A stretch of DNA of 25,841 bases from a virus. A program made the translations under genes and the position numbers. This document shows positions 6,227 through 12,765 of this stretch, piece by piece. The stretch lies in the IMG/VR virus record IMGVR_UViG_3300030116_002395, positions 1 to 25,841 of that record. The stretch is one strand, 5' to 3'. The notes below the pieces were generated by a model that worked only from the letters and a program-made list of their open reading frames with translations, made no database searches and had not been told where the DNA came from. Numbering within the stretch: position 1 is the first letter of the stretch; each line of letters opens with the position of its first letter.

Positions 6227-6904
6227 ATGGAAAGAGAATTTAAAGGGGTATGGATCCCAAAGGAAGTTTGGTTAAACTCCGACTTGAGCTTAACCGAGAA
6301 AGCCCTCCTGGCTGAAATTGATTCGTTCACGGGCGAAGGGAAAGCCTTCTACAAGTCCAACGAAACCATACAGGAAGAGTACAAGGTTTCCCGGCCTACG
6401 ATCTCCAAAGCCCTCAAGAAATTGGAGGGGATGGGGTTTATAAAAATCGAGTTCGACGGACGCAGGAGGAAGGTAACCTATCAGGCAGACCGTAAAATAT
6501 TTACGGGCAGAAGGAAAGAATCTTACGGGCAGACCGTAAAAAAGTTTCCGGCAGCCCGAAAGAATAGTACCTCTACTAATACAAGTAAAGAACAAGTTAA
6601 AGAACAATCTAAAGAAGAGGCGATCGTTCTCCCTTGGGATTCCGAACGATTCGCAGATATTTGGAGCGAATGGAAAGAAGACCGCAGAGAACGAAAAATT
6701 AAGAAGTACACCCGGCGCGGTGAATTGGCCGCGCTCCATAAACTACACAACGAAACAAACGGAGATGAACAACAAGCAATCGAAGCGATCCAACTGGCTA
6801 TCGCAAACCAATGGCAGGGAATCTTCCCTCGACCAAAGAAGGCAAGTCCAAAAGGCCCGAGCAGAGATGAGTTTAACAACTATCTCAAAAACGGGATTAT
6901 TTAA
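6227..6904 (+). CDS. Replication initiator with winged helix (O/DnaD-like) and internal origin
   Basis: The 225-residue protein begins with a winged helix-turn-helix domain (about 5-85): KGVWIPKEVWLNSDLSLTEKA, then FYKSNETIQEEYKVSRPTI as the recognition region and ALKKLEGMGFI as the wing. This is typical of phage replication initiators and helix-turn-helix replisome organisers. A low-complexity linker (about 86-135) coincides with the DNA iterons. The C-terminal domain (about 140-205) has WSEWKEDRRERKIKKYTRRG and AIEAIQLAIANQWQGIFP, resembling the primosome-contacting tail of such proteins. It would bind the origin inside its own gene and recruit the helicase. It starts 11 bases after the early terminator. 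Confidence 0.8.
   Translation: MEREFKGVWIPKEVWLNSDLSLTEKALLAEIDSFTGEGKAFYKSNETIQEEYKVSRPTISKALKKLEGMGFIKIEFDGRRRKVTYQADRKIFTGRRKESYGQTVKKFPAARKNSTSTNTSKEQVKEQSKEEAIVLPWDSERFADIWSEWKEDRRERKIKKYTRRGELAALHKLHNETNGDEQQAIEAIQLAIANQWQGIFPRPKKASPKGPSRDEFNNYLKNGII
6484..6571 (+). repeat. Four 22-bp iterons, probable replication origin
   Basis: GGCAG recurs at 6484, 6506, 6528 and 6550, exactly 22 bp apart. All four units share GGCAG, G at position 9, AA at 11-12, A at 14, T at 19 and C at 21; units 1 and 3 share the first 14 bases. A perfect inverted repeat, CCGTAAA-N3-TTTACGG, spans 6490-6506. Because 22 is not a multiple of three, the repeats fall in different codon phases, so they are constrained as DNA and not as protein. 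The layout (four iterons inside the initiator gene, then AT-rich DNA) mirrors the lambda origin within gene O. Confidence 0.8.
6586..6621 (+). repeat. AT-rich 12-bp tandem repeats, candidate unwinding element
   Basis: Three consecutive 12-base units (TAAAGAACAAGT, TAAAGAACAATC, TAAAGAAGAGGC) share TAAAGAA and follow the iterons by 14 bases. They are purine-rich and mostly AT, which fits a DNA unwinding element. Unlike the iterons their period is a multiple of three, so they may instead reflect the repeated Lys-Glu-Gln of the protein linker. Confidence 0.5.
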
Positions 6905-7388
6905 GTACACGCCCGAAGAGTGTTGGGAGCAAGGAACCAACATCAAAACGGCGCTCCGCGTGATGCCTGAAGAAACCAGGGCAGCGGTTGTCTCAATGAT
7001 TAAGGAAACGGTGGACAAGCTCGAAATGAAGAAGACGCTTCAGAGCTTCGAAGACGTAGCCCTCTGCGCGGAGATGATCTTCGAAGTTTTCCCCGTTTTG
7101 AAATTGGAGGAATTGAAGCTAATTTGTCAGCGGATGAGAACAGGGTATTACGGTAATTTCTACGAGCGTCTAAAGATGCAGGAGTTTCGCGATTGCATTA
7201 CGAAGCACGAGGAGGAACGCGCCCCGATTCTCGAACGACAACACCAGCACATTACACGGGGGACGGACAACCCTACGAACGTCCCCGAGTATGACGCAGA
7301 AGCGGCAAAGCTCGCTTGGAGAATGAAGAACAACCCCTTTTTAATACCGGGAAAGAATGGGAATAGCGAAGACGAAAAAGAAACTTGA
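6867..7388 (+). CDS. Replication-associated protein, possible helicase loader
   Basis: I chose the ATG at 6867, which gives 173 residues starting MSLTTISKTGLFKYTPEECW. The open frame extends further upstream, but only over the initiator's 3' part. The core (about 18-115) is helical, with FEDVALCAEMIFEVFPVLKL and QRMRTGYYGNFYERLKMQEF. It recalls a Bacteroidota phage protein found next to the initiator (I recall DUF6633, unverified). Its position directly after an O-like gene is where helicase loaders such as lambda P lie, but no AAA+ or known loader motif is visible. It overlaps the initiator by 38 bases and the NinG-like gene by 32. Confidence 0.6.
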   Translation: MSLTTISKTGLFKYTPEECWEQGTNIKTALRVMPEETRAAVVSMIKETVDKLEMKKTLQSFEDVALCAEMIFEVFPVLKLEELKLICQRMRTGYYGNFYERLKMQEFRDCITKHEEERAPILERQHQHITRGTDNPTNVPEYDAEAAKLAWRMKNNPFLIPGKNGNSEDEKET

Positions 7389-7755
7389 CTCCATCTTCTC
7401 GCAGTATATCCGCTTGCGTGGATCCAACGAAGAAGGTTGGGGGAACTGTTTTACCTGCGGACGCTTGCGCCATTGGAAGGAGGTCGATTGCGGGCACTTC
7501 ATTACCCGCGCCAAACTCGCCACGCGATGGAAGGAGGAGAATTGCCAGTTCCAATGTAAGCAATGCAATATGACCGGAGGCCAACAATACGTTTTCGGAA
7601 AGAACCTGGACGCACAATACGGCGAAGGAACGGCGGAAGCTATCCTCATTGAAAGCAACAAGACGAAGAAGTGGACGGTAGAAGAACTCGAGGAGAAGTG
7701 CCGCTACTACAGGAGAAAAGTAAATGAAATCAAGGCACAGAGAGGATTGGAATAA
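7357..7755 (+). CDS. ninG: NinG/Rap-like recombination nuclease
   Basis: The 132-residue protein has the cysteine/histidine pattern of the lambda NinG (Rap) family: C31 and C34 (NCFTCGR), C45 with H47 (DCGHFITR), then C63, C67 and C70 followed by N71 (NCQFQCKQCN). Rap is a structure-specific endonuclease that cuts recombination intermediates such as Holliday junctions and D-loops. The C-terminal helix (about 105-132) is charged. The protein is shorter than lambda NinG, as is usual in Bacteroidota phages. Its place after the replication genes fits a role in replication-linked recombination or resolving branched DNA before packaging. Confidence 0.85.
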   Translation: MGIAKTKKKLDSIFSQYIRLRGSNEEGWGNCFTCGRLRHWKEVDCGHFITRAKLATRWKEENCQFQCKQCNMTGGQQYVFGKNLDAQYGEGTAEAILIESNKTKKWTVEELEEKCRYYRRKVNEIKAQRGLE

Positions 7756-8197
7756 ATTCCTAACACGGAATTATTCGAAACTCCTCCACGTTGCCAAACG
7801 ATGGACGGACGATCCGACCGACCTTGTACACCACGTTTATCTCCGCTGCGTAGATAAGCGATATATGGAAAATCCCTTTGGGTACTTTGTGAAGGCGATG
7901 TACTTCGAAGCGACACGCGGAAAATTTAAGGAACTCTATAAAACAAACGATAATGAACCCCAAGAACAAGCCACCGAAACCGACTGGAGCAAAGCCCTCC
8001 AGCGAGAACAACTCCAACTCATTCTCGACCGTCTCAGCTGGTTCGATAGAACAGTTTTCGGACTATATCTCAGCGGATGGAATATGGCTGAAATATCTCG
8101 ACGGTCTGGCATTGGAGAATCAACCCTATATCGCTCACTACACCTCACCCGAAAAACCTTGAAAAATGTTCTTCGTAACCGGACAGAAGAGGACTGA
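7724..8197 (+). CDS. Sigma-70-like (ECF-type) transcription factor
   Basis: The 157-residue protein is laid out like a minimal sigma factor. The region-2-like part (about 15-70) has DLVHHVYLRCVDKRY and NPFGYFVKAMYFEATRGKF. After an acidic linker, the region-4-like part (about 95-150) has LILDRLSWFDRTVFGLYLSG, then a helix-turn-helix, AEISRRSGIGESTLYRSLH. The product could bind host RNA polymerase and direct it to phage promoters, most plausibly the late genes that lack a visible housekeeping promoter. Region 2 is weakly conserved, so a DNA-binding protein that only resembles a sigma factor is possible. It overlaps NinG by 32 bases. Confidence 0.68.
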   Translation: MKSRHREDWNKFLTRNYSKLLHVAKRWTDDPTDLVHHVYLRCVDKRYMENPFGYFVKAMYFEATRGKFKELYKTNDNEPQEQATETDWSKALQREQLQLILDRLSWFDRTVFGLYLSGWNMAEISRRSGIGESTLYRSLHLTRKTLKNVLRNRTEED

Positions 8198-8549
8198 CCG
8201 CCTGGCCATTTGCCAAAGCTGCGAACACTTTGTACAATCCACAAAGAGTTGTGGCCCCCTGGTAACGGAAGCCTTCACAGACTCGAAGCTCTGCGGCTGC
8301 CATATGCCCACGAAGACGCGGTTAAAAGTAGCCTCGTGCCCTCTCGGAAAATGGGAGGCGGAGATAAAGCAAAGCGACCTCGACGCGATCCGGAAACTAA
8401 TCGAAAACCCAAAAGACGCAACCAACGGAGACCTCGCACGGCTATACAGCAAAGCGACCGGAACAAATACGAAAGCCTCCCAATGTAGTAGCTGTAACCG
8501 AAGGATGTTTAACGAACTGAAAAAACTATTGAAAGATGCCACTACCTAA
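8166..8549 (+). CDS. Cys-rich zinc-ribbon-like protein
   Basis: The 127-residue protein has two cysteine clusters. The N-terminal one comprises C16-x2-C19, C29, C43-x-C45 with H46, and C58 (RLAICQSCEHF, SCGPL, LCGCHM, SCPLGKW), probably binding one or two zinc ions. A C-terminal C107-x2-C110 pair lies in SQCSSCNRR. I recall the N-terminal pattern in unnamed Bacteroidota phage proteins of unknown function. The charged middle is helical. It overlaps the sigma-like gene by 32 bases and the next small gene by 14, so it belongs to the same transcript. A nucleic-acid or protein-binding adaptor is a guess. Confidence 0.65.
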   Translation: MFFVTGQKRTDRLAICQSCEHFVQSTKSCGPLVTEAFTDSKLCGCHMPTKTRLKVASCPLGKWEAEIKQSDLDAIRKLIENPKDATNGDLARLYSKATGTNTKASQCSSCNRRMFNELKKLLKDATT

Positions 8550-8685
8550 ACCGAACAAAGGCGAGAACCGATACCAATTCATGCACCGCTGTATTAACGC
8601 GGTAGTTACGAAGCGGGACTTCCCAGATGCAGATCAACGCGTTGCGGTCTGTTCTGCCATTTGGAAAGAAGAGACGCAGGAATGA
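8536..8685 (+). CDS. 49-aa protein with FPDxxxRxAVCxxxW motif
   Basis: The small protein starts MPLPKPNKGENRYQFMHRCI and contains DFPDADQRVAVCSAIW. The pattern of P-x-P, F-x-x-R-C, F-P-D, R-x-A-V-C and W is a short module that I recall appended to phage head maturation proteases and portals, and sometimes free-standing. Here it stands alone, far from the protease gene, in the replication/modification transcript. Its function is unknown. It begins inside the end of the Cys-rich gene and its stop overlaps the next ATG by four bases, so it is embedded in a coupled operon. Confidence 0.72.
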   Translation: MPLPKPNKGENRYQFMHRCINAVVTKRDFPDADQRVAVCSAIWKEETQE

Positions 8686-9536
8686 AGACGGTAACAAGCG
8701 TATCAGGCGGCCAGTCCTCCGCCTACATCGCCGCAAACTATCCAAGCGACTTTCTCGTCTTTGCACTTGTGTGCATTGAGGATCATCGTTGCACGCCCAA
8801 GGATAAGAAATTAGTCCAGCTCGTGAGTGACCGAATCGGTCGCGACTTCATTGCCACCGCGGAGGACGACATCATCCTTCACACAATGCTTGATCTTGAG
8901 CAATACCTTGGGCAACGCATTGATTGGGTCGTGGGTCCGACCTTTGATGAATTGACGTCGGGCAAGTTTGGAAAGGTTTTGCCAAGTGTGCTTCGCAGAT
9001 TTTGCACCGCACACATGAAAATGCAACCGATGTTTGAATGGTGGCAAGACAAGATCGGAGAGCCCGTCAAAATGCAAATCGGGTTTCGCGCTGGCGAAGA
9101 AAGGCGAGCGAACAGCCACTTTGAAAAATGCAATGATGACGGATTGTTAGAGCAAGCACACGTCGTGGGCAAGCACACAAACGGAAACAATAAGTGGGCG
9201 CAAACGCCGTGGCAAAAGCCATGCTTTCCGCTCATTGAAAATGGAATACACCGTGATAACGTAGTGGAATTTTGGAAGGGTAAGCCCGTCAGATTTGCAA
9301 AACGGAACAACTGTGTGGGGTGTTTTCACCGAAACCCAATTCTACTACGACAGCAATTTGATGAGCACCCCGAAAAGATGGAGTGGTTCGCACGTCAGGA
9401 AAGGAACCGAAAATACCCAAATGATACTTGGCTGAAAACATCGCTCACCTACGACGTCATCAAAAAGCATCGTCTCCAGACCGAGATCGACTTTGAAGAT
9501 TGGAGCGACTGCGATTCGGGATACTGCGGACTATGA
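8682..9536 (+). CDS. PAPS reductase-like (adenine nucleotide alpha-hydrolase) protein
   Basis: The start at 8682 (ATGA overlap) gives 284 residues. The first strand and loop, VTSVSGGQSSAY (4-15), is the SGGxxS PP-loop of the PAPS reductase/ATP pyrophosphatase superfamily. R-R-F-C-T-x-H-x-K (about 104-112) and N-N-C-V-G-C-F-H-R (about 207-217) are the other family blocks, the latter with a CxxC pair that could bind zinc or an iron-sulfur cluster. A free C-terminal CDSGYCGL resembles a redox tail. Superfamily members activate nucleotides or move sulfur, including DndC in DNA phosphorothioation. With Mom-like and ParB-like neighbours, a role in DNA modification is plausible; dndD/E genes are absent. 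Its codon choice looks somewhat different from its neighbours, a sign of possible later acquisition. Confidence 0.82.
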   Translation: MKTVTSVSGGQSSAYIAANYPSDFLVFALVCIEDHRCTPKDKKLVQLVSDRIGRDFIATAEDDIILHTMLDLEQYLGQRIDWVVGPTFDELTSGKFGKVLPSVLRRFCTAHMKMQPMFEWWQDKIGEPVKMQIGFRAGEERRANSHFEKCNDDGLLEQAHVVGKHTNGNNKWAQTPWQKPCFPLIENGIHRDNVVEFWKGKPVRFAKRNNCVGCFHRNPILLRQQFDEHPEKMEWFARQERNRKYPNDTWLKTSLTYDVIKKHRLQTEIDFEDWSDCDSGYCGL

Positions 9537-9736
9537 GCTACACAAAAGAAGAACGCGAAGAAATCGCGCACAACATCCGGGAGTTTATGAAGCAACCTAA
9601 AAAGGAGAAATTCGAATCGGTAGGCTATCAGGGTCTTTGGATATTGCATCGCCGCAATTTAGATATGACCCACTACGATCGCGAATGGCTCGAAACCATT
9701 GCGCGAGATGTTCAAGGCCGTATATTGCACCCATGA
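9533..9736 (+). CDS. Hypothetical protein (67 aa)
   Basis: The ATG at 9533 overlaps the previous stop by four bases. The protein starts MSYTKEEREEIAHNIREFMK, a charged helix, then has LWILHRRNLDMTHYDREWLE and ends in GRILHP. It is helical and soluble, with no recognised domain. Both ends are coupled by ATGA overlaps to the PAPS-reductase-like gene and the next small gene, so it is probably a co-expressed accessory of the modification island. Confidence 0.65.
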   Translation: MSYTKEEREEIAHNIREFMKQPKKEKFESVGYQGLWILHRRNLDMTHYDREWLETIARDVQGRILHP

Positions 9737-9954
9737 GAAACGCACGAAAAGCCCTGATCCACGCGAAGAACTTTCTACTTATTACGGAGAACGCCGAAGT
9801 AGTGCGACTCCATACGGGGGCAGATCCCGCAACCCTTCTTCTTACATTAGCCGTTCACAATGTCGAATTTAGAAAAACCCTTGAAGCCGTCCTTGTTCAA
9901 GCTCACGAAGCTCTCGGAGATTCGGGAGAACCCGAACAACCCGCGGACGATTAA
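9733..9954 (+). CDS. Hypothetical helical protein (73 aa)
   Basis: The ATG at 9733 overlaps the previous stop by four bases. The protein, starting MRNARKALIHAKNFLLITEN, is mainly helical with an Ala/Leu-rich middle (LLLTLAVHNVEFRKTLEAVL) and an acidic tail, EPEQPADD. Its last 95 bases overlap the ParB-like gene in another frame, a long overlap even for this genome. No domain recognised. The coupled start supports it being translated. Confidence 0.55.
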   Translation: MRNARKALIHAKNFLLITENAEVVRLHTGADPATLLLTLAVHNVEFRKTLEAVLVQAHEALGDSGEPEQPADD

Positions 9955-10486
9955 AGAAGACAAGTTTGAAAAACTCGTTCGAAGCATCCAGACCTTCCCG
10001 GAGATGCTCGAAGCGCGACCCATAGTCGTGAACCCGGATATGGTCGTACTTGGGGGTAATATGCGCCTGAAGGCTTGCAAAGCCGCCGGGCTGACCGAGG
10101 CACCCGTATATGTGGCCTCGTGGGAAGAATCCAAGGCAAAGGAGTTTATTGTAAAGGATAACGTCGGCTTCGGCGAATGGGACTGGGATATTGTCGCTAA
10201 CGAATGGGATGCCGTGGAGCTTGAAGAATGGGGGCTCGACGTATGGACTCCGGAAATTGACCCGGATCAACTTGGTGAAGAGTTCAGCCTTGCCGACGGC
10301 GATAAACCTCCGTTTCAATCCCTAACGTTTACGTTAGCCGATGAGCAAGCCGAGTTCATAAAAAACGCCCTCGCAGACGCAAAGGCACTCGAGGAATTTA
10401 AATACATCGAAACAATGGGCAACGACAACAGCAACGGCAACGCCCTGTATTTTTTGGTATCGCAATGGGTAGGGCAAAAGATATAG
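9860..10486 (+). CDS. ParB/Srx-domain protein
   Basis: The 208-residue protein has an N-terminal ParB/Srx fold (about 14-105). LSEIRENPNNPRTIKED is box I with N-P-R-T, followed by RPIVVNPDMVVLGGNMRLKA, the G-G-x-x-R core that binds nucleotide in this superfamily, and then KEFIVKDNVGFGEWDWDIV. No ParB helix-turn-helix follows; the C-terminal part (about 110-208) is unassigned and contains an Asp/Glu/Trp-rich stretch. Without a ParA partner or visible parS sites it is probably not a partition protein. In phages such domains are often linked to DNA modification or act as nucleases. It lies between small genes and the Mom-like gene, overlapping the latter by 22 bases. Confidence 0.8.
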   Translation: MSNLEKPLKPSLFKLTKLSEIRENPNNPRTIKEDKFEKLVRSIQTFPEMLEARPIVVNPDMVVLGGNMRLKACKAAGLTEAPVYVASWEESKAKEFIVKDNVGFGEWDWDIVANEWDAVELEEWGLDVWTPEIDPDQLGEEFSLADGDKPPFQSLTFTLADEQAEFIKNALADAKALEEFKYIETMGNDNSNGNALYFLVSQWVGQKI

Positions 10487-11169
10487 TCGTTAAGGTTATT
10501 CCGGCAAAGGTTGCCGTTCCATTTGTTAAGCGCGTTCATTATAGCGGGACGGTATCCAACACAAGCGGCCTGCACTTCGGCGTATTTTTAAACGGTAAAA
10601 TGCACGGGGTAATGAGTTTCGGAAGCCCTATGGACAAGCGGAAGGTTATAACGCTCGTAAACAATACCCGATGGAACGAAATGCTTGAACTCAATCGTAT
10701 GGCTTTTGACGATTTCCTCCCAAAAAATAGCGAAAGCCGAGCGTTAAGCATAGCGTTTAAATTGATTCGCAAAAACGCGCCTCACATTAAGTGGATCCTG
10801 TCCTTTAGCGATGGCGTACAATGCGGAGACGGTACAATTTACCGCGCCTCTGGTTTTGAGTTAACCGGAATCAAAAAAAGCACTCAAATAATTGAGACAC
10901 CTTGGGGCGAACGAGTTACCCGTATGACATTAACGCAAGTAGGTAGTGCAAAACGCCAAAAAGTTATGAGGCGCTTAAATATTCCGGAAACCGGAAAAAG
11001 TTCCGTTTTACCGTTTTTAAAAGCGGGCTGTCGAAACGTGGAAGGGTTCCAGTTACGATACATAAAAATTTTAGATAAAAGCTGTAAATTGCAATGCGCC
11101 TCAATCCCGTTTTCTAAAATTAAAGAAGTAGGAGCGGGAATGTATAAAGGCGAAAAAACAGGCGGTTGA
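10465..11169 (+). CDS. Mom-like DNA adenine modification protein (GNAT fold)
   Basis: The 234-residue protein resembles the Mom family from phage Mu, GNAT-like enzymes that add a carbamoylmethyl-type group to DNA adenine and block restriction. Visible blocks are RVHYSG (23-28), HFGVF (37-41), GVMSFGSP (48-55), NNTRWNEMLELNRMAFDD (66-83), LPKNSESRALSIAF (85-98) and SFSDGVQCGDGTIYRASGF (113-131). The last is the typical S-D-x-x-x-G-x-x-Y-x-A-x-G-F core. The C-terminal part (about 170-234) is basic. From about 10680 on the gene looks more AT-rich than its neighbours, which suggests transfer. Its stop lies inside the 5' end of the tRNA-like gene. Confidence 0.8.
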   Translation: MGRAKDIVVKVIPAKVAVPFVKRVHYSGTVSNTSGLHFGVFLNGKMHGVMSFGSPMDKRKVITLVNNTRWNEMLELNRMAFDDFLPKNSESRALSIAFKLIRKNAPHIKWILSFSDGVQCGDGTIYRASGFELTGIKKSTQIIETPWGERVTRMTLTQVGSAKRQKVMRRLNIPETGKSSVLPFLKAGCRNVEGFQLRYIKILDKSCKLQCASIPFSKIKEVGAGMYKGEKTGG

Positions 11170-11233
11170 AGCATTGTGGCGATGCGCCCGGCATCCAGCC
11201 GGGAGAGGGCAGTTCGATTCTGACCCTACCGCT
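11162..11233 (+). tRNA. tRNA-Gly(UCC)-like gene, divergent
   Basis: A 72-base cloverleaf can be drawn. The acceptor GCGGTTG pairs with CTACCGC (6 of 7 pairs). The D-arm GCAT/ATGC has a 7-base loop containing GG. The anticodon stem CCCGG/CCGGG has loop CATCCAG. The T-arm GGCAG/CTG-A-CC has a bulged A and the normal loop TTCGATT. The anticodon is TCC (glycine), and G1-C72, C2-G71, G3-C70 and T73 match bacterial tRNA-Gly identity. Odd features are A instead of the near-universal U at 33, the bulged T-stem, and no encoded CCA. It overlaps the end of the Mom-like gene by 8 bases and lies 13 bases before the terminase small subunit. Confidence 0.62.
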
Positions 11234-11246
11234 CAACTTTTAGAAG

Positions 11247-11591
11247 ATGGAAGCCGTAAAACTGAACAATTTAGACAGTAAAAAAGCAGCGATGCTCGAA
11301 GCCCTCGACAAGTCATTAGGTATCGTTTCCACGGCTGTTAAGATGGTCGGAATATCTCGAGGCACTCACTACAACTGGCTCAAGGACGATCCGGACTACA
11401 AGAATGCGGTGGACTCCATCCAAGACGGCGTTCTCGACTTCGCAGAAAGCCACCTTTACAAGCTCGTAAAGGAAGGCAACCCCGCCGCGACTATCTTCTT
11501 TCTAAAGACCAAAGGCAAGAAGCGCGGATACATCGAACGGCAAGAGATAGAGGTACAAGAGAAGAAGCCCCTTTCGTGGTTGGATGAGTAA
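11247..11591 (+). CDS. Terminase small subunit
   Basis: The 114-residue protein has an N-terminal helix-turn-helix (about 12-50), with STAVKMVGISRGTHYNWLKD being the usual small-terminase DNA-binding region, then a helical oligomerisation segment (55-90) with SHLYKLVKEGNPAATIFFLK and a short tail. It would recognise phage DNA and load the large subunit for packaging. The stop overlaps the start of the large-subunit gene by eight bases. No cos or pac site could be identified nearby by eye. Confidence 0.87.
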   Translation: MEAVKLNNLDSKKAAMLEALDKSLGIVSTAVKMVGISRGTHYNWLKDDPDYKNAVDSIQDGVLDFAESHLYKLVKEGNPAATIFFLKTKGKKRGYIERQEIEVQEKKPLSWLDE

Positions 11592-12735
11592 ACTACCCGC
11601 CACATATTACCACGTAAGGAACTCAAAGAAACGCATCCAGGTACACCAAGGCGGGACGCGATCGGGCAAGACGTACTCGATACTTACCGCCCTCATAGAA
11701 CTCTGCCACAAGAACTCCGGTCTCGTAGTAACCATTTGCCGGAAGACCTTTCCCGCCCTCCGCGCTACGGCTATGAGGGACTTCTTCGAGATACTTGAAA
11801 ACGAAGATGCCTATAACGTCGAACTCCACAACAAATCCGAAGCGACTTACCAGTTATGGGGAAACCTCGTGGAGTTCATTTCGGTGGATCAACCGCAGAA
11901 GGTTCGAGGCCGAAAGCGCGACGTTCTCTTTATTAACGAAGCCAACGAGATAACGCTCGAAGATTGGCGGCAACTTATCCTCAGAACCACGGGGAGGATA
12001 ATAGTAGACTTCAACCCGTCCGACGAATTCCATTGGCTTTACGACTTACCAAACCGCGATGACTGCGACTTCTTCAAAACCACGTACAAGGATAACCCGT
12101 TCCTACCGCAAAGTGTACTCTTGGAAATTGAACGCTTCAAAGAAGCCGACGAAAACTTCTGGAGGGTATACGGACTCGGAGAGCGAGGAACAAGCCGGGC
12201 GACCATCTTCACCCATTGGAAAGAAATAGACCAGATACCAAATGAATTTAAACTCCTCAACATCGGCCTCGACTTCGGATATACGAACGACCCAACCGCC
12301 ATCGTGCGAGTGTACACCGACGGCCACGGATTCGCGGTGGACGAACTCTGCTACGCAACGCGCCTCACTAATAGCAATATCGCACAAATGCTCCGAGATA
12401 ATAACGTCGATAGATCGGATGTTGTCGTGTGTGACTCCGCCGAACCAAAGAGCATCGACGAGATACACGGCCACGGATTCAATACTCACGGAGCAAGAAA
12501 GGGACGCGATTCGGTTAGAAGCGGGATCCAGTTCCTCCATTCGCGCCCGCTACTTATCACGGCGCGGAGCGTGAACCTCATCAAGGAACTCCGCAACTAC
12601 AAATGGAAGGAGGACAAGAACGGCAAGCAACTGAACGAACCCGTAGACCAATTTAACCACGCCATTGATGCGATGCGCTACGCGATTACCTTTAACCAAA
12701 CGAACCCGAACTTCGGCTCATACGCTATCGGGTAA
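11584..12735 (+). CDS. Terminase large subunit (ATPase and nuclease)
   Basis: The 383-residue protein is a compact packaging motor. The Walker A is GGTRSGKT (23-30) and the Walker B is DVLFINEAN (113-121), with E119 as the catalytic carboxylate. TGRIIVDFNPSDEFHWLY (136-153) is the coupling region. The nuclease domain has the RNase H-type acidic residues in IGLDFGYTNDPTA (227-239; D230, D236), VVCDSAEP (281-288; D284) and FNHAIDAMRYA near the end. It pumps DNA into the prohead through the portal and cuts it. The length is at the short end for the family but no core motif is missing. It is followed by a 30-base gap before the tail genes. Confidence 0.94.
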   Translation: MSKLPATYYHVRNSKKRIQVHQGGTRSGKTYSILTALIELCHKNSGLVVTICRKTFPALRATAMRDFFEILENEDAYNVELHNKSEATYQLWGNLVEFISVDQPQKVRGRKRDVLFINEANEITLEDWRQLILRTTGRIIVDFNPSDEFHWLYDLPNRDDCDFFKTTYKDNPFLPQSVLLEIERFKEADENFWRVYGLGERGTSRATIFTHWKEIDQIPNEFKLLNIGLDFGYTNDPTAIVRVYTDGHGFAVDELCYATRLTNSNIAQMLRDNNVDRSDVVVCDSAEPKSIDEIHGHGFNTHGARKGRDSVRSGIQFLHSRPLLITARSVNLIKELRNYKWKEDKNGKQLNEPVDQFNHAIDAMRYAITFNQTNPNFGSYAIG

Positions 12736-12765
12736 GGAAACCGAACAAAGCAAGTTATTTAAACG

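Noticed and set aside
9860-10486. ParB-like protein as part of a plasmid-type partition system
   Set aside because: There is no ParA gene, no ParB helix-turn-helix after the core, and no parS-like inverted repeats were seen.
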